A stretch of 64,000 nucleotides of DNA, taken from the NCBI GenBank assembly GCA_028829895.1, contig CM054178.1, positions 70,575,335 to 70,639,334 on the forward strand, given 5' to 3'. Origin of the DNA: Sinotaia quadrata (taxonomy: Eukaryota; Mollusca; Gastropoda; Architaenioglossa; Viviparidae). Made by a program: the position numbers and the translations under genes. Shown here one piece after another: positions 38,966 to 64,000 of the stretch. Each line of letters begins with the position of its first letter. The stretch's first letter is position 1. A model generated the notes under the pieces. It did no database searches and had not been told where the DNA came from. It saw only the letters and a list, made by a program, of their open reading frames with translations.

Positions 38966-41205
38966 CGTTGCAATTCATATGTTTGATGTCAATTGCAGCA
39001 ACATGCGGCACCACATTACTACGACCTTGAACTTGCCCTCAGCGAGAATATGTACTGGCAACAATACATTCCCGGAAGTATGTAAATGCGTTTAGCATCC
39101 TTTTGCAGAAATAATATGCTACTTGTTTCATTTACTTTCAGTAGTACCGGAATAAACTTTACATTGTTGAAAGAGAAACGTGAACATGAAGAAATTTCGG
39201 TTTGCCACAGTGAATAGTCTTCTGACCCGAATGACCAGATAGGATCGAAGAGTTACATCCCCTCTTGAGGTAAAATCTCTCCAGACAGTGAAGCCTCTGT
39301 GTTATCGTTATGTATTATGTATATCCGACGATCTGATATGTCATACACTGAAATAAGAATAAAACTAGCCACTATAGACGCACATGTAAAACTTGTCGCG
39401 ATATGACAAACGCTTTTGTTTTTACTGTATGAAAAATCAATTAGATTCCTTCCGGACAAGATGGGAAGTCATTGTTTTGAGAATAAGTTCATACGTTTTC
39501 GTTTTCCCTCTTTCGACTACGTTCCCAGAGACGAATGCAAACGAAAAAATACAGGCAAAGAAGTTTTGAAAATTAATCATGTCAATATTTCCTTACTGTT
39601 ATTTCAAGTGCTGTAAATGTTTCCTACTTTTAAATCTATAAACTGACGAATACGAACGAAACAGAATAGATACAAAGAAAGGTTTTGAAGATTTAATACA
39701 ATCGTGTCAATATTTCCTTACTGTTATTTCAAGTGCTGTAAAAGTTTCCTACTTGCAAATCTATAAACTGTCGAAAACGTGGAGAGAGATCGTTATCTGA
39801 AAAATCTGGAATGACAAAAGATAGGAAGAGAAAATTATTCTCGCAGTAAATCCTGTACTCTTAGTATCTGAAGACATTTCTAATGTTATTATTGGACATT
39901 TCCAGTATTTTGAATATTTAACAAAGGAGATTTACATCGCAATACGGTTAGAATCATGCTTACCATGCATGCCTGTGTGTTCTTCAGCATGTTCACATTA
40001 TTCTGTCCATGAAGGACATTGAGGACATTATGTTCTTTTCTGTAATAGCGCAGATCGGCTTTTAAATTAGATTAATAATAAAAGTTCCCTTAAAAATAGA
40101 CAGAAAGAAATAATACAAATATTGAGAGGGAGACAACATTTCACACATGGACACACGCTATTTCGTAAGTTTAAAATCTTACGTCAATTGACATCCAAAG
40201 CTCTCATAGACAGCGTGCTCTTTCGACCTCTCGATGTGACGACAGTAAGGCTCGTCTTCCGTCCCTGTTGTCTCATTTGCAGCAGAAAATTCCAACGGTC
40301 AGGAAACTGTAAGAAAGATCCATAAGTGTTTTCGCCATTGATTACGTCACGCCATATCTCCTTTACAGTATCTGTTCACAGACTAATTAATTATATCACA
40401 GAATCGTTCTATTTTTTACATTTCGCTCGCTAAAGCCAGTTCCAAATCAACCTGATTAATGTCAGCACACCTCCTAGGTGTGTATTAAGTCATATCTGTC
40501 ACATGAGCACGAAAAAGGGCCCACGTAATTTTTCGCTGATTTACATTAGGGACCTTTCATGAATGTATTTCTTCCCCGAGTATGACGTAATATCGAGTGA
40601 AATAACAAAATAATTGCGTCACATTCATTTCCTTCAGCAACTACATCACTTTGTAGATAAAATAAGTTTAGTGGGAAAATTATCGTATGCGGAACAGCCA
40701 GCATTAATGTGAGTTTTAAATTAAATATTTTTTAGGACTTCACTGTCAATATAATATTTTTGAAGGTTTTTATTTAAAATATATATATATTTCGATGAAT
40801 GACTTAAGATTTTAAATTGATTTATCCTAATGTTTGTTTTCTTGCAGAAACTTCACTAAACGAGACGAGTAGTTGTACTCTGGAATCTTTCAGTCCAACA
40901 CACTGAGTGATCACTGTGCAAAATGATGATTGCCAGCAGGATTTGAACATTGGATTACTGAAGCTCCATCTGTACTAGCTAGCTCGAACCGTGTCAGGAT
41001 CAAGTATGACGTCATGACCTGTCAGAAAGTGTTCTTTCATCTTCGCGTTCGCTCCACTTTCTTCATTTATTTTTATCTGGTTTCTTATTTATCATTTTGT
41101 TCAGTCTTATTTGTTAATTTTCTCTTTCTCGTTTATTCATTCTGTTTTCTCCCTCTCTTTCCATTCTTCGTTTCATTTTGTTTTATTCATTCCTTCATTT
41201 CGTTC

Positions 41206-41257
<52 letters not shown>

Positions 41258-41609
41258 GTCTTTCTTTCCGACTCTCTTTCTTTCCTTCCGTTTTTCTTTT
41301 CTTTCTGTCTTTTCTTTCTGTCTTTCTTTCTTTCTTTCTTTCTGCCATTGTTACTCTCTCTTTATATCCATCCGACCGACTTATTTCATTTTGTATTACT
41401 AGCTGTAGACCTTCTGTACGGGTCAAACAGAGTAGAAAATGTATTTCTCTATGGAATACTTTCTGATCAATTTGGCAAACTCATCACAAAACAACAATAA
41501 ATAGCGATACAAATTAAGATGAGAAGGGAAGAGGAGAGAGAGATTGAATGAACGGACTCGTTTACTGATTAGGATTATGATCTCTTTCAAGGGGCGATAT
41601 CAATCATAC

Positions 41610-41648
<39 letters not shown>

Positions 41649-42057
41649 GAAGACGGGAAGCGAACCATGTAATCACAATGGGGAGGTGTTTAGTCAGAGG
41701 ATCTTATAGAACTGAAATAATTAAAAATGAATACTCAACCCTTGTACAGTTCAGAGCTGAAGATCTAACATCAATAAACATGAAGAAATACTGTTCAGAA
41801 TATCATCAACATAAAACGAAAACATTAACAACACAATAAAGTGCAGATATGATCACATGGAGACGAATTTATGGTAACAAATAAGGGATACGTTTATTAA
41901 GGATTTCTAGGATAAATAAGTGTAGAAGATATTTCTTTGTATTTACATAAATGTACACATTGAATACAATTTCAAATAATCAATATTTGTTTTATATTTT
42001 ACCATATCTGTTGTCTACTATACTAGATAGATAAGGTCCTATCTTCTCTTCAGAGTG
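38966..42057. other. Intergenic region upstream of gene B
   Basis: From 39545 it copies the region upstream of gene A but lacks the 2.2-kb insertion. It holds a pyrimidine tract (41040-41350) and a CA run (41611-41646). No coding exon supported. Confidence 0.6.
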
Positions 42058-42257
42058 AAATTTTAAGACATTTATGCATCTATACATTCAGTGTCGATGT
42101 CATCAGACAGGTATCTATACATTCAGTGTCGATGTCATCAGACAGGTATCTACATATGTGTCTGTCTATTAGCGCGCGCGCGCGCGTGTGTGTGTGTATG
42201 ATAGAGTGTGACAGAGAGAGTGAGTGCAGACTTTGTCTAAACCTCTGTTTGTTTCAG

Positions 42258-60722
<18,465 letters not shown>

Positions 60723-62397
60723 GTTATTTTATGCAATAGTTCTTGCATTGATGTATCAAAATTGTATACCAAGGGAACCTTAATCCTAAAATCCAGCAAA
60801 ATTAATCGATCTAAAAGAAAATAGATGTATTATGCTTAGGAAGTAGTTATAATGTAGTCTATGAATATAACCGATTGTGTGATTTAGTTGGATATTTTAA
60901 AATTATTTTATGGATGCTTTATGTGAAACAACGCCACACTAGTTAATGGTTTTGATTATTATTATCATTAATCTTCCATAGCTAATAAGTAATGAGAATC
61001 TTAATTTATGTTATTAATAATTCTTCTGAAAACACCACTCGTCTCTCTGATTGGCGAATATGCGGGGGCTGTAAACGTTTTCTCTCTTCCACATTACAAA
61101 CATTTACCTTCAAAACATCTTAACAAAAGAGAAGATAAATCCGTCTTTAATCTATATTTAGCGAGCCCAAATTAACTAAGTATTTTTCAACCATATATAA
61201 AATTCACTGATTTAATTCATCACAGAAATGAGAATGGAATTTCAGACAGATAGTAATAGTCAATGTCCATAACCCTTTCAAAGATGGCAGCTGTCTCTGG
61301 CACATGTTCACAATCACACAGTTTGCAGCAAGTCACTGTCTTTTTATTTAGGGGTGCTCCAATCTACCCCTTCTAAGCACATTACTTAACTGTTCCGGAA
61401 TCATGGATGTGCTCACATAGCACACACCCTGGAGAATCGTCCTGAGTGATGATACAAATTCACTATCACCTTTTTATCACCCTTGGAATCACACCTGTGT
61501 CTGTTAGACACGTCTTTGATCTGGCCAATTGCTTAGCGCTAATACGATTATGACTTTCTAACGACTTTCTACCACACGCTCCGATCCAGTTAACAACCAG
61601 ATACGAGATATACCAGATAAATAATACCAGATGGACGAGGGCTCTTTAAATAGAAATAAAAGACGGATTTTTATTACTCCTTTAGTGCTGCAAAATTCAA
61701 ATTAAGGGCAACACTAAGTTTCAGGCATATTTCTTCCTAAACTTCTTTCTCCCTTACACACATTCTCAACGTACAAACGTTGCAATGATATTCATTAGCC
61801 TGATACACACTGAGCATAAGAAAGATAGCATTGATCAAAATTTACAAATATATTGTACAACATAATCAAATTAATTAATTAATCTCCAAGCGTTGGCGCA
61901 GTGTACAAGCTTGCTCTGTATACTTAGAATCACGCATAAAATAAATGCATTTTAAGAGTTCTAGAAATCTAATGGGTACCAAACGTTGGTAAATCCCTGT
62001 TCTAAAGTGGTGCACGAACAATAAAGTTAATGTATTATGTAGTCTAGATATATGCTTTTCTCAGTAATAAAGCTCTCGACAAGGATTGGAAGCGCAAAAC
62101 TGCCCAGACCGGAAGAACCCCCCATAAAAAAAAAAATAAAACAAGGATGGAAACAGAACAGTTTGAATACAGTTCAGTAAAGTTCTAATTCATTTTTTTT
62201 TTCGATTCATGAATATACACACGCTGCATTAATCACGCAAAATGTGTTATTAACGACAATTGCAGTTTGCCGATGACTGAATTTAATGTAGCACTTCTAG
62301 CCTGGGTTGATTTCGCGCGTGTGTGTGTTTGTGTGTATGTGTGTGTATGTGTGTGTTTGTGTTTGTGCGTGTGTGTGTGTGTGTGTATATGTGTATG

Positions 62398-62437
<40 letters not shown>

Positions 62438-64000
62438 ACTCTCTCTCTCTCACCAGAAGCCGCAATAGACTTTTTATCTTCACGATGTTCTCAGTCTTGG
62501 GCTGCTTCTGGGGGAGCCCCACAGCCTCGCGGTGCGTCTGAGGTGGAGGGCAGGAGGGCTGGCGGAAGGGAGTGAAACGGTCGCACCTAGTTTGGTGCAT
62601 ACGATTAACCGCCCTCCGTCGGTTTTCGAAGCCTTGTTTCGATTTCGCAACGTTAACCCATGTTCATTTCATTATGTATGTAAAGGCTTTATAAAATAAA
62701 ATGCAAATAATTGCATAATTCTGTTGTTTTATTCGTTACGCTTCAAAATCATCTTGCTAAAATAAGCATAATTAAAGTAAATTTAATTTTAAATAATGTA
62801 TTTGTATCCTTCCTTTCCTTCCTTTTTATACGCATCAAGAAAGAGGTGCCCAGAGGTCGCATGACAGTAATCGCATCGGTTTGTATTAAGGGAGGTAACA
62901 CAATTTCTTGATTTCAAACCTTGAAGAATTAAGCACCTTGAGTTAAAATGTACTTTGAAGACTTTGGGGGTTTCTAGATGTAAGTTTTTAAAAATCAAAT
63001 CCTACAATAAATTTAAATATAAAATATTGAAAACTGGTACAAGAACATTCCTAAATGTATTTTCTTTCGTCAATTAAATTTTGTTTAAACATGAATTGTT
63101 TCGAGTATTTCAAAGTAATATCGACTGTTAGCGTAACATAAATTATTATCACATGGTTGATTCTTATTGTCTCGACCACTCATTCCTGTTGTAGTCTGTT
63201 TAATATCAGCCAGTGTAGCTGAAATTAAATATTGCCAAAGTCAAATCGCAGTCGGAATACATCAAGATATTGAACAACGGACAACCAAAGAGCTCAGAGA
63301 CCACAAGATTCCAGTACAGAAATGTCCAAGAAAACCGAGGTCTGGTGCTGATCAGAAAGAAGTCAATATGATCGAGCGTTCAGTATTTACTCGCTGGGTC
63401 ACGTTTAATAATACGCATAAAGACTTCAAGCAGCAGAAAAAGTAAAATAAATAAATATTTAAATGCAATATGCACAGATCATATAGTAAAATTCGAATAC
63501 ATTTAGCGTTTTGGTCATCTTCTAACCAACAGAGATTTATTTTACAAAAAAAACAACGTGATTTTGTAGTATATCTTTGAAATTGCGTGGGCCTGGAGTA
63601 TCAGCCTCCCGTAAGATAAATCATGTACAATTTCGATAAAATCCTTTAGTACATGAGTTTCTGAGACAAATAATGACTGCGTTATTCTATGTACTGACCA
63701 GTGGCAATTAAAAATCCCAGTCACTGAGAAAGAGCACAAATCTACGCTTCTCATGAATGCATATTTCACATATACATATATACGAAATTTTAAATAGACG
63801 TGACGTGTTTGATCCTTATGTAAATTGTCTTGGATTCCGGGGAAGGAGGGAGGGGAGATGAAAGTGACAACCAATCAGCAAACTATTTCACAGATACCAT
63901 CACAAACTTGTAATTATTAGTTATCAACACAAGCTTTGCAGAATGAATTATTTGACCCTTTAGTTAGTGAGTGCTCTTTTCGACCTGTCAGTATTTTTGC
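60723..64000. other. Intergenic region downstream of gene B
   Basis: Collinear with 33653-37240. Besides the possible 3' exon (63210-63445), the GC-rich island and a GT microsatellite, I see no gene before the window ends. Confidence 0.6.
63210..63445 (+). CDS. Conserved possible alternative 3' exon, unit B
   Basis: Copy of 36170-36408. Acceptor tgtttaatatcag ends at 63209; open frame to TAA at 63443: SVAEIKYCQSQIAVG, then HQDIEQRTTKELRDHK and the same basic end KDFKQQKK. The frame is kept despite a 3-nt difference and several substitutions. AATAAA overlaps the stop region (taaaataaataaa). Phase 1 is required, as in unit A. Confidence 0.5.

Overview
This is animal (invertebrate) nuclear DNA: AT-rich, with spliced genes made of short exons, long introns, and a very high load of microsatellites and minisatellites. 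I see no bacterial-type operon, rRNA, confident tRNA or CRISPR array. The coding content is two tandem, same-strand paralogues of a single-pass membrane receptor built from immunoglobulin (I-set-like) domains. The Ig sequences look most like the hemolin/neuroglian/L1CAM style found in mollusc and arthropod defence or adhesion proteins. A mollusc, perhaps a gastropod, is my best guess, but that is inference and not shown by the sequence.

Gene A (about 5.6-33.65 kb, + strand) reads as 16 coding exons: signal-peptide exon, twelve half-Ig exons (six Ig domains, two exons each), a charged linker exon, a transmembrane exon and a cytoplasmic-tail exon, followed by AATAAA. All splice phases agree: the exons sum to 2172 nt, or 723 codons plus stop when counted from the second ATG. 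Gene B (about 42.25-60.72 kb, + strand) has the same plan in 12 exons with four Ig domains (1578 nt, 525 codons plus stop). The difference is one extra two-Ig module in gene A, which came from an internal duplication of roughly 8-9 kb. Its boundaries are phase 1, so the module can be added or lost without breaking the frame.

Layout: 1-5570 upstream region of A (repeats, a transposon-like insertion absent from B); 5571-33652 gene A; 33653-39544 intergenic, including a conserved possible alternative 3' exon at 36170-36408 and inverted-repeat element fragments; 39545-42248 upstream region of B; 42249-60722 gene B; 60723-64000 intergenic copy with the same possible 3' exon at 63210-63445. The two gene units are one large tandem duplication. 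It has a period of 39.5 kb on the left and 27.1 kb on the right, because A carries the extra Ig module, an upstream insertion and longer minisatellites.

The most unusual feature is that several minisatellites sit exactly on splice sites. The signal-exon acceptor plus start codon is repeated (63 bp, 2 copies in A, 4 in B). The donor of the first-half Ig exon is repeated (37 bp, about 14, 5 and 7 copies in the three modules, with decayed relics after the homologous exon of the last module). The donor of the last Ig exon is repeated (33 bp, about 22 copies in A and 6 in B, in frame). Copy number differs between paralogues at nearly every array, so the locus appears to evolve rapidly in both Ig-domain number and splice-site number, as expected of a diversifying recognition receptor. 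That function is inferred.
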